64,000 nt of DNA, from contig CM053267.1 of the NCBI GenBank assembly GCA_028583415.1, forward strand, positions 43,760,834 through 43,824,833, in the 5' to 3' direction. The translations under genes were made by a program, and so were the position numbers. Within the stretch, counting starts at the first letter, position 1. Each line of letters starts with the position of its first letter. This document shows, piece by piece, positions 10,082 through 22,101 of the stretch. The DNA comes from Protea cynaroides. Taxonomy: Eukaryota; Streptophyta; Magnoliopsida; Proteales; Proteaceae. The notes under the pieces are model-generated. The model did no database searches. It saw nothing but the letters and a program-made list of their open reading frames with translations, and was not told the DNA's origin.

Positions 10082-13000
10082 TCAGCAGGCTGCTGGTTCC
10101 AACAATGGGTCATAGTCATAAGCATTGCCTGCCTTAATAAACCGGCCCTTCACGCGCCTCCTTACATCAGCCCTGGCCTTGCGAGAGGCATACCTGATCT
10201 TCTTCTCAAACCTGTTTTGAAAATAAATAAAATCTCTCTGTCATCACATGAACTCTATGGATGAAATCCATTTAAAATTAATATCCACATGTATGAATGC
10301 AAATAAAGGCCTGTGAATTATGCAAGTTTCATTTCACAAGAAGGATGCATGCAAGATAAGGGGGAAAAAGAGAAGAAAATTTTCTTTTAAGTCATAGATA
10401 GAACATAAGTATGCACTAAAGCCTGGCACCTTGAAAAGACTACTCTTTTAATATCTATTTTACTGCTTCAGGTTGAATAGAGGAAACTGGACAGAACAAA
10501 ATATTGAAGTGCAAAATATGTTAAATGAAAATATTTCGTGGAAATATTTACCTCCTAGACTTCTTCTTGGCCTTATAACGCATGATAGCACTGTCCCTGC
10601 TAGCCGATGGTAATGAGTTCTCTTGATGGGGAGAACACCATGGAGGTTCACCCATGAATATCATTGATGAAACACCAGAGTCATGGTAATCTCCACCACC
10701 ACTCTCTCTCGTCAATCCAGAAAATGAAAGGGAGAGGCTTGATTGGGCTTGCCTTGCTGCAAAACAGAGGCTCGGTTCGGTTTTACAGCTCATCATGGAA
10801 TCAGCAGATGCTGCATTGCTGCATGCTGGCTGCATTGCTGCATGCTGTCCAGCCAAAGACCCCTGGAAAGAGAGAGACTATCTCAAATCATTTGGCAGCA
10901 AAGGTGAATTCCACAGTATGAATGTCACAAAAGAGAGGAAACAAGATACACATCAACTTCTTCCAGTTTATGTTCCTGTAAACATGGTATAGAGATAAAG
11001 ATTCCCATGGCTAATACCTCCATGTGATAAGACATGCCTTTTTTCTTTCCTTTGGTTGGGGGGGGGGGGGGATTTTAGCATAAACAGTATCTTAAGCAAT
11101 CTATGTAGTCTATGCAGCAATATACAAGCACTGAAGTGGAGAGGAGACATACAAATAGTGAAAAGATGTGTATTTCATGCGAAGTGAATGCAAGGATACT
11201 AGATTTTGGGTCTTGGGTGCAACATGCCAACGACTCTAACTAGCTGGGCTTGCTGGCACCTTCAGATACACATTGATAAGAATATTTGCATCCACAAATA
11301 TAATAAATCATTTCTTTAAATCATTTCTTTGGCACCCAGAAGAATGCACCACTTACATGCATGGATAAGCCCCGCTATCTGATAATTATGCGAATGTCAT
11401 AAATGAATTTAATTGATCCAGTGATTACCATCATTAGGGTTGGGTTGCCTTCTTTATCAAGAGCTCTTCTTAATGGACAAATCAAATGTTGGTAGGCAAT
11501 CCATGCACATGGATGAAGTATTCATCGGTAGTCGACTCAACTCCCTAAACCCTAAACCAAAATTCAGTTTGCAATGGTTGATATTCATTCCCAGATGATA
11601 TAATTACAGATTTTACATTTCAACAGTAATTGTAGAAGCATTCTCATGTCAACGGATTGTGTTCCTAAAAATAATCTCTAAGATGTGGCTGGATATTTGA
11701 AGGGACAAAAGGGCCAATTTCTTCTTGTTACCACAATTTAATGTTTCTACAACAAGCACATAAAAGTATATAGACAGCTTCAGTGGAAAAGGTTTTACAC
11801 AATGTACAAAATTATAGGGAGTCAAAAACGTGAATGGGTAGAGAGTATGTTAAGGTTTTGGCACCCACATAAATAAAAAAAAAAAAAAAAGGGTATCAAC
11901 ATTTTTATTTTTTTCCTTTTAGGTTGTCGCAATTACATTGTAAAGCTACGAAACTGATCCATAGGCATGCATGCAATCCAGTGGAACATATCCATGAAAC
12001 CAAATGGATCTGTCAAGGAAATACACAAACCCATCTGAGCACCTAAAGTAAACCTTGCAACCCAGATGTCCCTAATTTAACAGTAAGCTTATTCATCATA
12101 AAAAAGATGCAAAATTCTGCAATAGAAGAAAGCGTTATGAAGAAAACCTCTGTCATAAATTCTTCCTGACTGATGGAGTCCTCAGCAGAAATGTCCTTTG
12201 TCCCAAACAAGTTATCAATCTCAGCATTCTCACAAAGCTTCTCTTGATTATTTTGAGACATACCAAAGAGTTCTTCATAGTTCTCAAAGTTCAAATCGAA
12301 ATCACCCGCTTTCAAATCTTCATAAAGATCACTATCTTCACAGACTTCACGGACTTCTGTCCCAGGGCAGCATAACTGCAGAACAGATAAAACAATAACT
12401 TTTACAAGTGAGAAAGAAAAAGGGAAAGCTTTAGTTACTATTATAAACATTTTTTTTCTTTTTTTTTCTATTGTTGGGGGTGGGGGGTTCAAAAGCTTAA
12501 AACTATTAGAAGTAGAATACAAAACAATTATTACTTATTGCATATAACTGAATAGAATTAATCATAGCTGTGCAACAATTTTAACTCCTCTTTCTCAAGT
12601 GTAATAACTACAACGGCCATTTATACCTCACTAAAAATTCCAAATAAAAGAAAATCTATTGCAGCATTTTACCACACCCAAAAATTGGTAATAAGTAAAC
12701 AGTCAATTTAGACACATCCTCAGATAGACCATCAATGTGATAACCACACTACTAACCATAAGCCAAATCAGAAAACATTCAAGATTTCAGGATTCTGGTG
12801 GAGAATCAGTGATAACCTCAAAATCAAGCCAAACTTGAAGTAGTTTATGATTTGAGGAAGTAATATTTCTGCCAAAACTATGAAACTAAGACCAAGAAGT
12901 AGACACGGAGTCCAAAAATATGAGTTGCAGCAGGAAACTCAACAAATATATGCAGAATAACTAGTTTAGGCAATTGACCAGTAGAATATAATGGCAATCT

Positions 13001-14099
13001 ACGCAGTCTACCAATGACATCATCTCAATGCAGTACCCAGGCAAGGGATTAGAACCTACATAAATGGGACCAATCTAAAAATTTTCTGTCCAAAAGTAAA
13101 AAATCTTTCACTACCAAAAAAAAAAAATTAAATAGAAGAAAAATAATATACAAGTGGGGGGAAATAAAAAAAGGAGTGGTTAGAGAAGAGCCTGCCCCAT
13201 GTACAACTGATTCCAGTCTCTCATGCAACCACTGAATCTTTTGGAATTTTAAGACGATCTGAAAACAAAAAAGAACAATCCAGAGAAAATGTTTATAGCA
13301 GGAATGGTTATGGCCATCCAATCAGCCCCTGCATAGGAGAACTCTTCCATGGAAACCAAATTGGATGGTGACCCATCTCCCTGCATGTTTGCAAATTGTA
13401 TCACGATGTTATTGGTAGTGTCCTCAGCCATGCGTTTCAGTCCCTGTCATTTCCAGGATGAAAATATTTGCACTTCTTAGACAAAAAATAAATTCCAAAG
13501 TGATGGGTCACCTTGGCAGTGGTTGGATCGACAGATCCAGATGGCTGGTCTACAATGCGTGGCATGGGGTTCGATGCAGAAACTGAAGAGGATCCCATCC
13601 ACAAACCAAACTTATCAACATTTTCCACGTCTTCCATTCCACTTGCAACAGCATGGTCTACTGTGCTGTTTTCTTCAGTAGGCCCCCAATAATTACTGAT
13701 ATTGTTTTCGTCAATGCTCATTAAACCCAACCCCTGTTCACAATTGGAATCATCCATTGATCGGGATTCCAGAAGAAATGACCAAATACTAGAAGTTTCT
13801 GATGCAGAAGGGCAACCAGAATAACAGTTGATTGCCTGACTCTTATGGGCTGAACCTAAGGTTGAGTTGCTATGCCCATTCCAATCGCAATTTTGACAAA
13901 GTGATATGTTCTCTTCAAGACACCTAACTATGGCAGATTGAGAATAGCATCTTTCACATAGAAGGGTCCTTGAATGGCGTCTAGAAAGGGCATTCGCAGA
14001 ATGGACACTCCGGTCACAGGGCAAACATAAGCAAGCAGCATCGGACCTGCAGTATACTATGGATCGTTGCTCCCCACAGAAATCACATAACTTACCCAT
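10082..14099 (-). CDS. CONSTANS-like zinc finger protein, COL9/COL10 type (two B-boxes and CCT domain)
   Basis: Four exons: 14099-13512, 12375-12148, 10862-10552 and 10211-10082. They join in phase (0, 0, 2) to give 418 residues. CONSTANS-like proteins are nuclear regulators of flowering and light responses. B-box 1 starts at C5 (CDFCGEQRSIVYCRSDAACL). B-box 2 (CERCYSQSAIVRC...CQNCDWNGH) lies at about 48-90. SGCPSASETSSIWSFLLE follows, and an acidic middle has NFENYEELFG. The C-terminal CCT domain runs from RDSAIMRYKAKKKSRR across the last intron to DVRRRVKGRFIKAG. The family start MGKLCDFCGEQRS was preferred to an in-frame ATG five codons upstream. Exon 2 ends at a weak donor (GAG|GTTTTC), but the phase and the family sequence support it. 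The leader probably reaches about 14.9 kb. Exact orthology (COL9, 10 or 12) is open. Confidence 0.92.
13186..13443 (-). other. Exon-like segment inside intron 1 of the COL gene
   Basis: Within the first intron, a frame open from an acceptor ending GACAG (first base 13443) reads GLKRMAEDTTNNIVIQFANM and continues. It enters in the same phase as the upstream exon. An 87-bp cassette 13443-13357, ending before GTTTCC, would stay in frame. A second acceptor-like TTTTCAG precedes 13259. The family does not usually carry this segment, so it may be an alternative exon or chance. Confidence 0.3.
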
Positions 14100-15060
14100 C
14101 TTAACCCTCACCACCCCTCTATCGGATCAGAACCCAGCTTCTTGAAAATTCAAACTTCCAGAAATCAGTTTCTTTAATGAACCACGATCCTGTTAAATGC
14201 TATACAACCTTCAAAGGGTCATATATAGATTCCAAAACTTGCCAATATGCCACTGTCACAAGACAAAAGAGAATTCAGTAAGGACAACTGAATTGTTTCA
14301 ATCATACTCAGACAAAATACTTATTTCTTATTATTGAAGTAGAAAAAGAAGAAGAACAATGTTCCCTAAGGTTTCTCTTCATTATGAGTGAACGGGAAGG
14401 GTTGGCTACAACTTCTTAATACAATTTTACCAAGAAAAACATTTGGAGATATTGGCATGCATATATACTTTCACAGTTTAAGCAAAAATGTAAGAACGAG
14501 GGGAAGAGGAAGGGAACCTCTTAAAAAATTGATTTCAGTAACGAAAAGAGAACTATAAGGTTCACAAATGTCAACCATAAGCTACCTATAAGGTTAACTG
14601 AAATTCTTCTACCATCAGAACTGATATTCAATTTTTACGTTTACTTTCTGCAGATCGGAATACACATGGTTACGAAAAGCAGAACAAAAGAAAATTTCAT
14701 GCAAAAACAATACAAGAAATTGAAAATTTACAGAAGTAACAAATTCGAAAGGAAGACATCCATGAACAAGAGAGATCACAGACAGAAATTACCTATTGAA
14801 ACAGATCCAGAAGTGCAATAATGGAGGAAAACGAGCAAGAAGATCACAGAGAGACAGAGGGACGGTTGAAACCAAGACTAAAAGGGAGCCCTAAAATGAT
14901 ATCCAGAATCTGGGAATTCTGGTGGAGATTTCAAGATAAAAGTGCAAACAGGTAAGACCCACCACACCTTCACCACCCTTTCTTCCTTTTTCATCATCAC
15001 TTTAAATGTTACTGAAAAAGAGAGCAGCACTTGTTCGTTAAACTATTCGTTCGGATAAGA
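14100..15060 (-). promoter_or_regulatory. Probable 5' leader and promoter of the COL gene
   Basis: No coding potential on either strand. The purine-rich block near 14830-14880 on the minus side is typical of plant leaders. A leader intron is likely because the start codon is far from any promoter-like sequence, but its borders were not fixed. Confidence 0.3.
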
Positions 15061-17200
15061 TTATTTATAGATATCCACCATTCCACCTAAGCTTTTTTGC
15101 CCTTTTCAATCCATTCATGCGTTCTTTATCAAAAAAAAATCAAAAAAATCCATTCATGCGTCAGCTGAGAAACTAAAATATCTACTGTGAAACTTACAAA
15201 ATCAATATCTAATCATTTGTCTCCTTCAAAAAAAAAAAAAAATAAAACTAATCTAATAAAAGGGATTTATGAAAGATCAACTGTGAGAATGTACACAAAA
15301 AGTCCCCGTCAGGCATCAAGTGGACTGAAAAAGGGATTAACGTCGGCACAAGCACGACACGAGACCTCAAAAAATCTATCTCTATTACCCAATTATCAAA
15401 TAACACAGCAAAAATTAGTCGTACGATAAAGGTAACCTGACAGGGACTCGAACATGGATTCAGATACTCTTCGACCCGTTCATCCCTGATCAATCTAGTC
15501 AGCACCGTTGGATCACATTCTTATCTAAAAAAAGAGATCCAATGGTGTTGGTGGGCTGGACGGCTAGAGTAGATCTTTATCGCTCCAAAGATCAGACACA
15601 TATACATATGGATATTAATTATTAAGGCATCATTTGATAACACTCTGGTTTCGAATCTGTTGCATTTAGTCTGGAGTTACTTTGTTACTCCCTAGAGTTT
15701 TTGATAACTAAATGTTGTTTGGTAATGCTATTCTAGATCTGATTTCAGAGTTTATTGAGAGTAGAATCTCTTTAATAAAAATGAATCTAGAATCGATTCT
15801 AGATATATTTAATAATAGAATCTCTTCTGATGATATACGATACTTGTTTAATACATGTTTAATACATGTTTTAATATGTTTTTTAAGAAAATAAAAACAT
15901 GAATATATAAATATAAGAAGGATTATTTCATATACCCTATATATTGTTGAAGAAAAAACAAATAAAAATAGATGTCTGATTGCAAATTCTATATGAACCT
16001 TTTGAATAAAATGAGTATTTTACCACATTGAAAGCAAGTGGGAAAAAATACGCGTGGACACTTGTCTTGGCAACATCTAAATATGAAAACAACCAACCTT
16101 AATCCCTTTGTTATTGTTAGAGTAAAAATATATAAATAATCATAAGATTCAAGCTTAAAGGTAAGGTTAGGTGGATGAAAACAAAAAAATATGGGAAAAA
16201 GAGAGGAGAGGAATCAATAAAAGAATGTAACTGCTAGAAGAGAAGTTATATATAAAGGGATATCAGAGAAGGGATGAAGACCGTTATTATTCACCCCCTT
16301 CTTGAAAACTATTAGACATTAATTTTTAAATTTTTATTTAAATTAATCAACGTTTTTTAACACATATTATACGTTCTACACCTATTATACGTGTTTAATA
16401 TGTTTATTATAGAATATGTGTCTTTCCCCGACTCTTGAAACATCGGTAAAACCATCTTTTTGAATGATACATACAATTAATACATGTATTATATTTGTAT
16501 TTATTAACTATAGGCAATATTTGGACCTAGTCCATGCCATTACAACATACCATGCTTGCCCTATTAATAAATTGGGCAAAACTTTTCATTTGGCTCTCGT
16601 TCGTTTCCATGTAGAAAGACAAGGGAAAAAAATTTGGTAAATAGTATTTTTCACTTTTGTTTTAAAGTAAAATGCAAGCAAATATATTAAAGAAAAAAAA
16701 AAGAGTCATGAAATATAGAAATTATTATCGTCACAAATATTCGGTCATGTGGGGAGATCATATGTCCATTCCAACCATGGTTCTAAATCTAGGTATCAGC
16801 CATGTCCAAATAGATCCGATCCGGATTGGTGTATAGATCCAATGAGAAACTGAGACATGTCTGATCCTCATTAAAATAGTATTAAAATAGATTGGAATCG
16901 TATATCGAATCATAGATTGACCAATTCCAAAATAGATACGAATCAGACACGATCCCTCTATGGATCCATCACCTTCCATATCTAGTGAGTCTCACACTCC
17001 AGAGGTAGGTCCCACATCCATGGATGAAGGTGGGCTCCATGGAGGGTACACAAAAGAGAAACTCTATCACTTTTTTAGTCAGGGAAGATTTCTGGATTTT
17101 AAGTATGGATGGAAGTTTCTCAAGCCACTTGTGTGGGGGATTTTCACTGATTCTTTTTAACGGACACTCATTGGATCATCACGAAAACTACAATATACGA
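15061..17200. other. Intergenic repeat-like spacer
   Basis: No genes recognised. It contains two nearby copies of ATCCATTCATGCG near 15110-15160. A stretch at 16775-16990 is rich in AGATCCGATCC / GATACGAATC motifs like those at 19870-20010. The rest is AT-rich. Confidence 0.35.
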
Positions 17201-17333
17201 GAGCATGCATTTTTTTTGTTTTTTTGTTTTTATTTAAGATAGGTAGAACCCCAAGGAGAATTGAACTCATGACCTCTTCATTTAGATGTGTTGGTAGTTT
17301 ACCAATTGAGTTATCCCCTTGGGTGAGCATGCA
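17201..17333 (-). mobile_element. tRNA-derived SINE with 9-bp target-site duplication
   Basis: Read on the minus strand, a ~115-bp element (17324 to 17210) starts ACCCAAGGGGATAACTCAAT. It has an A-box-like TAACTCAATTGGTA, a B-box-like GAGTTCAATTC about 35 bases later, and an A-rich tail of A-runs broken by C. Both sides carry the perfect direct repeat GAGCATGCA (17201-17209 and 17325-17333). Internal Pol III promoter boxes, an A-tail and a target-site duplication together define a SINE insertion. Confidence 0.85.
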
Positions 17334-17835
17334 CTGGGTTATTGGAGAAGGTGGAAAGGTTTTGTGTGGATCACCCGAGAAAGCTGAGGTAATCTCTTAC
17401 CATCCTCATCAGTACCAACTGATCGCAATAAAGAAAGGCAGAACGGGATTCCCATTAAACCTGGATTTCTGAACCACCTTCACCCCTTTAAAGGTCAAAA
17501 CTTGAAACTGTAGAGAAAAGAAAAGAGATTTCAATTTTAAAACTTGAAGTTGCAGAGAAAATAGAAAGGAACTCAAACTCAAATTCAAAAAGTTTAATTC
17601 AGAAACTTCACATGATCAACAGGCCAAATAGTAGATCTTACCAAGTAAGACTTACAACTCGATACCGAGTAGAAATGAAACAGAAACAAAAGTTATCAGA
17701 CGGAACTCTCTCTTTCTCTCTCTCTTTCTTATCCCCACCTTCGAAAAGAAATAGAAACACTTGGATCCGGACAGTCAGGACTCAGAATTTATACCCAACT
17801 CTGATGCCTAACAATGGTTTCTTTCCCTAATTGTT
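17334..17835. other. Spacer between SINE and MITE-like element
   Basis: No gene recognised. It contains a CT-rich tract at about 17708-17728 and nothing else of note. Confidence 0.3.
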
Positions 17836-18184
17836 TAGGAAACGGATCCTCTCCAGTCACCAGTTGTCGAGCACCGTTGGATCTCTTTTAGGCAAAAGCG
17901 TGATTCAACAGTGTTAGGCATGCTGGGCGAATTCGCCTCATCTCAAGTTCGGTTTGAATTTGAGATTTGCCATTGTCAGCTGGATGGCCGACCCCTGGCA
18001 CTCCGACCGATCCAACAGGATGAGAGTTATTGTAAAGAAAAAAAAAAACTCAATAACTTTTGAACCATTTGATTGATTGGAGTGCCAAGTGTCGGCCATC
18101 CAGCCAACACTAGCAAGTCTCATTGAACTTCAGACGAGCCGAGTCCATGTTGGGCAGAGCCATCCATTGGAGAGGATCTGAATG
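17836..18184. mobile_element. MITE-like element with terminal and internal inverted repeats
   Basis: The outer ends are inverted: CGGATCCTCTCCAGT on the left and ATTGGAGAGGATCTG on the right. Inside, GCTGGATGGCCGACCCCTGG and CACTCC near 17978-18003 are matched in reverse complement by GGAGTGCCAAGTGTCGGCC ATCCAGCCAAC near 18080-18109. The ends resemble those at 35236-35415 and 47826-48025, so a family is likely. Confidence 0.65.
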
Positions 18185-19580
18185 ACCTGACCACCCAATC
18201 ATTAATTTGTTGAATAAAAAATAAGAAAATTTTCATTCACTTTCTTTGTACTTTGTTTTGAAGTCACCGACCCTCAACTTGGTGATTAATTTCACATGCA
18301 ACCCGTTGATAAGTTGATTAACAGAAAATACAAAATTACCCAATTATCTTCCCTAATAACTTGACAATCGAATAATATAATTTGGGAATCTGATCGAAGG
18401 AAAAAGAAAATGAAGGTTTAAGAAAGTAAATATGTTATTTATTTATGGTTTGAGAGAAGATAAGATAGTAACGTAACAAATTTGAAAGGATAATTTTGTT
18501 ATTAGAAAATTATAAACCATGCCACATTATCACTTAAGTGACCTATCTATTATGACGAGATCTATTTAATATATATTTAACAAATGAGGAGGGTGCATGA
18601 AATTAATCGTCCAATTGAGAGTTAGGTGATTTAAAAGCAAAGTACAAGGGATTGGTAAAATATTTCCTAAAAAAATATTATCATAGGTACCATGTGGAAT
18701 GTTACAGATTCAATACTATGAAGGTAGGCCAGGGTCAGGGTTAGCAGTAGGGTGATGGAAAGAGTCCAAGTCGTCTCTCCACCACCCAACGCTTTTGAGC
18801 CTTACATCAAGTAGGACTTGCACCTATGGACGGCTGTAAGATAGTAGGGTGGTTACCAAGTGGGGGAGGATCCCAACTCGAAAGGCTGACATCCGGTAAA
18901 TTTAATGAAAATTTGGTCATGGAAAGTGTTGTTTTGTCACTCTCGCCCCAATGAAGATCCCAACAAAACTGGGTACATTGCATACAGATGCTAATCGAAT
19001 TTAGATTTTCGATTATTCATTTACATCTCTAACTTTGATATGATTTACCAAACCCACTAGAAAAACCACGGCATGAACTTAGCCCAACCCAATCAAATGC
19101 CACCACTTGTCTGGAGTTTCGGGGCACATCATGTGAACCATGGCCTAGTTAATTCTTTGGAAAAATGAGACCACAAAACAAAACAAAACAAAAAGGATAC
19201 AGACCTGATTAAGTCAAAAATGGACAAAGCCTACCATCGAATGTCCTCAACATGTTTAAAAAATAAAAATAAAAATGGAATGCTTACTTTGAAGTACATC
19301 TCCCCAACATCCTGATAAAGCTTTACATAATTCGGTATCATTCATATTCAGCGGGTCTCACATTCTATAAATGGATGGTGAACATATTTTATCCAAGAAA
19401 AGATCTAGAGATCCGGACTCATGTATATCTATTCATCTCTTTCATTAATATTTTATTTATTTTTTTGATGAAAAGAGAAGATGAAAAAAAAAAAAAAAAG
19501 AGACATGAGAAACCCTCCGTTGTCATTCCAAAGTTTACTTTTTCTTAAAAAATGATATAAGATTAAGAGTCCTACCCAAA

Positions 19581-19621
<41 letters not shown>

Positions 19622-20550
19622 ATTAAGAGAGGGTGACCGTGCATGTGCACCGGTAGGTACATATCAGTCTTTCATCCAATAGGGATAATTTTGAAATTAA
19701 AATATCTACATCTGTCCTATCCAATAGTTGAAAGTATTACTATGCAGATCCCTAACTATATACAAAACCTTTTGCCACAAGATTATACAGAATTATAACA
19801 TTCACAATGTTTTATTGCCAAGCCAATTAAATCAAAGAACCAACTCTACCAAAAAATTGAAACAAAAGATTAATCGGGGATCAACTGATCCGATTCAGAA
19901 CGGTGTACTGATCCAATGGAAAACAACTTGGAATCAGAGATCAGACTAAGACAGCTAAACCGATACGAATCGATCAAATCAGCCTATCCGACACCAATAC
20001 CTTGAATCATGTGGATGACTCATCCACAACTCGTGGTTTTAAAACGTAAACCAAAACCGAAGCCAGACAACTGAAATTGGCAAGTTCGTTCTAAATCACA
20101 ATCTGTGATTCTATTAATACCAAATATGATCATAAAGTGGTGGGATGGATGCTAGACACTGGACCTTGTAACAGACGAATACCAGGGGGACAAAACGAAA
20201 AAAAAAAAAAAAGGGAAGGAAAGTTGGCTTGTATACTAAGAACTGATTAGGGAAAGGAAACACTAGACCTTAAAGTGCCGAGAGATGTGGGATAGGCTTG
20301 AGACCTCCAACCCGAAGTTACATCTACAGCCAATAGTGTAGTTAAAGTTAGAGCTTCAGAGAAAGAAAAAGAAGAAAGAAGATGGGGGGTTGGGGAGGGG
20401 GGGGGTGGGGAATTACTCAAAAACAGAATCATTGAGTCACAATCTATGTTTATGTTTATTAAACTACTCAATCTGAATCTGGGTATTATAAAATCACTCA
20501 AAACATTATCATTGACTCACCATCTACTTTATTGTACCTAAAAGTGGTTA
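18185..20550. other. Intergenic spacer, AT-rich
   Basis: No gene recognised. It includes an (AT)n microsatellite at about 19588-19619 and a degenerate GATACGAATCGATC-rich stretch at 19870-20010 resembling 16775-16990. A G-run near 20385-20409 is low complexity. Confidence 0.35.
19588..19619. repeat. (AT)n microsatellite
   Basis: About fifteen uninterrupted AT dinucleotides follow an A-run. Confidence 0.9.
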
Positions 20551-20551
20551 A

Positions 20552-20860
20552 TCATGTAGCTCTCCAACCGAGAGCCACTATAATAAACCTGCCCGCATAG
20601 GGCATTGCTTCTCCTTGAAGGATTGAAATGAACGAAACTGGTTTAGAGATAGCAATGAGAGGAGACCACTCTGACTTGCGAATGGTGGAACCCAGCCCAC
20701 CTTTGTTAAAAGAAGCATCTAAATAGAGTTTATGTGACTGTGGTGGCGGGAGGAGGGTCCAGGAGTGGAGATGAAGGTCATTATTATTATGTTCAGTAAC
20801 CCCAAAAAGGGAAGCTAACAAACACAAAAAAAAAAAAGGAGAAAATGTTGAAGGAGACAT
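20552..20860 (-). pseudogene. LINE-type RNase H domain fragment
   Basis: Minus-strand open frame. From about 20731 it reads HKLYLDASFNKGGLGSTIRK, and later SFISILQGEAM, matching the plant RVT_3/RNase H-like domain found at the end of LINE polyproteins and related host proteins. Only the first half of the domain is present and no reverse transcriptase is adjacent. It is most likely a truncated retrotransposon relic. Confidence 0.65.
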
Positions 20861-21110
20861 ACAAATCTTTTAGTGAGATTCAGTCATGAGAATACTCATA
20901 TCGGAGTAAGCATATGGTACTTGTTTCAATCGGACTTTGGTTTGAAGGTTACCCAAGGGCATTTCCCATGGGAAAAGTGGATGATGACTCCTTTATCGAT
21001 TCAGTAGGAGAAAAAAACTTGGGTCGAACCATTTAATAGTGGACCCCAAATGTGGTAGAGTAAAAGTAAGAAGCGACCCAAACATGTATATCGGTATGGG
21101 TGCTCCAAAC

Positions 21111-21218
21111 GATATACAAAATGGTAGTGGTAGCGACAATATACAAAATGGTAGTGGTAGCGACGATATACAAAATGGTAGTGGTAGCGACGATATACAA
21201 AATGGTAGTGGTAGCGAC
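21111..21218. repeat. 27-bp minisatellite, four perfect or near-perfect units
   Basis: Units start at 21111, 21138, 21165 and 21192; each begins GATATACAAAATGG and ends TAGTGGTAGCGAC, and the second begins AATATAC. Because 27 is a multiple of three, the plus-strand frame repeats the peptide DIQNGSGSD. That frame belongs to no recognised gene. Confidence 0.92.
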
Positions 21219-21327
21219 TCACCACTCGAAGACATACAGAATACATAAAATACGGAGTCAGCAAGCTCGATCTGTATGAAGAAAGTGAGAAGAATGGGCT
21301 TTACAGAGAAGTCAGTCACTTAAGATT

Positions 21328-21882
21328 AACATCGTCTGCCGATACAGCCTCCCCAAAGAAATAATCACGGATAATGCAAGAAATTTGAAGAACAAGCAAA
21401 TGAGGGAGATGTGTGAACAGTTCAAAATAAATCACCGCAATTCTTTTCCATATCGCTTAAAAAAGAATGGTGCTGTTGAAGCTGCAAATAAGAACTTGAA
21501 GAGGCTTATCGAAAAAATGGCAGTGTCATACAAGGACTAGCACAACATGCTTCCTTATGCTCTATACGCTTATCTCACCTCAATCCGAACATCAACCAAT
21601 GCCACTCCATATTCTCTCGTATACGGAATGGAGGCTGTCTTGATTGAGGGTGGTCTACGATCAATCCCCTCTCTACGTGTTTTGATGGAAGCTGAACTTG
21701 AAGAAGCAGAATGGGTGAGAGCACAATATGACCAGCTTAATCTGATTGAGGAAAAGCACCTAAACACGATTTGCCATGGCCAGTGTTATCCAAGAAGAAT
21801 AGCACATGCTTATGACAAAGGAATATCCAAAGACACATACTATTCACAAAGAAACGATACAATTGATGAAGATGCACAATGA
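21328..21882 (+). pseudogene. Ty3/Gypsy retrotransposon integrase fragment
   Basis: The frame reads NIVCRYSLPKEIITDNARNL, then NGAVEAANKNLKRLIEKMAV, a TAG at 21538-21540, and continues with RTSTNATPYSLVYGMEAVL. This is the integrase core of plant Ty3/Gypsy elements. The D of ITDN and the E of VEAANK are 35 residues apart, the D35E spacing. The catalytic core's first D is missing because the fragment begins downstream of it. No LTRs or reverse transcriptase are nearby. It lies just past the 3' end of the KNL1-like gene. Confidence 0.88.
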
Positions 21883-22101
21883 GGAGCCGAGAGTACATTG
21901 CTTTCCTTTGCTTTTTGGTTGGTCATGCAAGTTTGGTTAACTACAGTTAGAAGACAGAAGCATGCATTTTCTTCATGATGTGTATGCAAGACCAAATAGG
22001 AGATGTTTGAACAACTCATTAATAATTGGAATACAATACACAAAAAGATAGCCCTACACAGATGGCAACCAAAAGCTATGTTTATTTACAAAATCTACCT
22101 G

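Noticed and set aside
9881..10264. Plus-strand 127-codon frame at 9.9-10.3 kb
   Set aside because: It is antisense to the last exon of the COL gene and shows no family similarity.
15425..15510. B-box-like GTTCGAGTCCC on the minus strand, suggesting a tRNA or SINE
   Set aside because: No convincing A-box, no acceptor-stem pairing, no A-tail or target duplication could be found.
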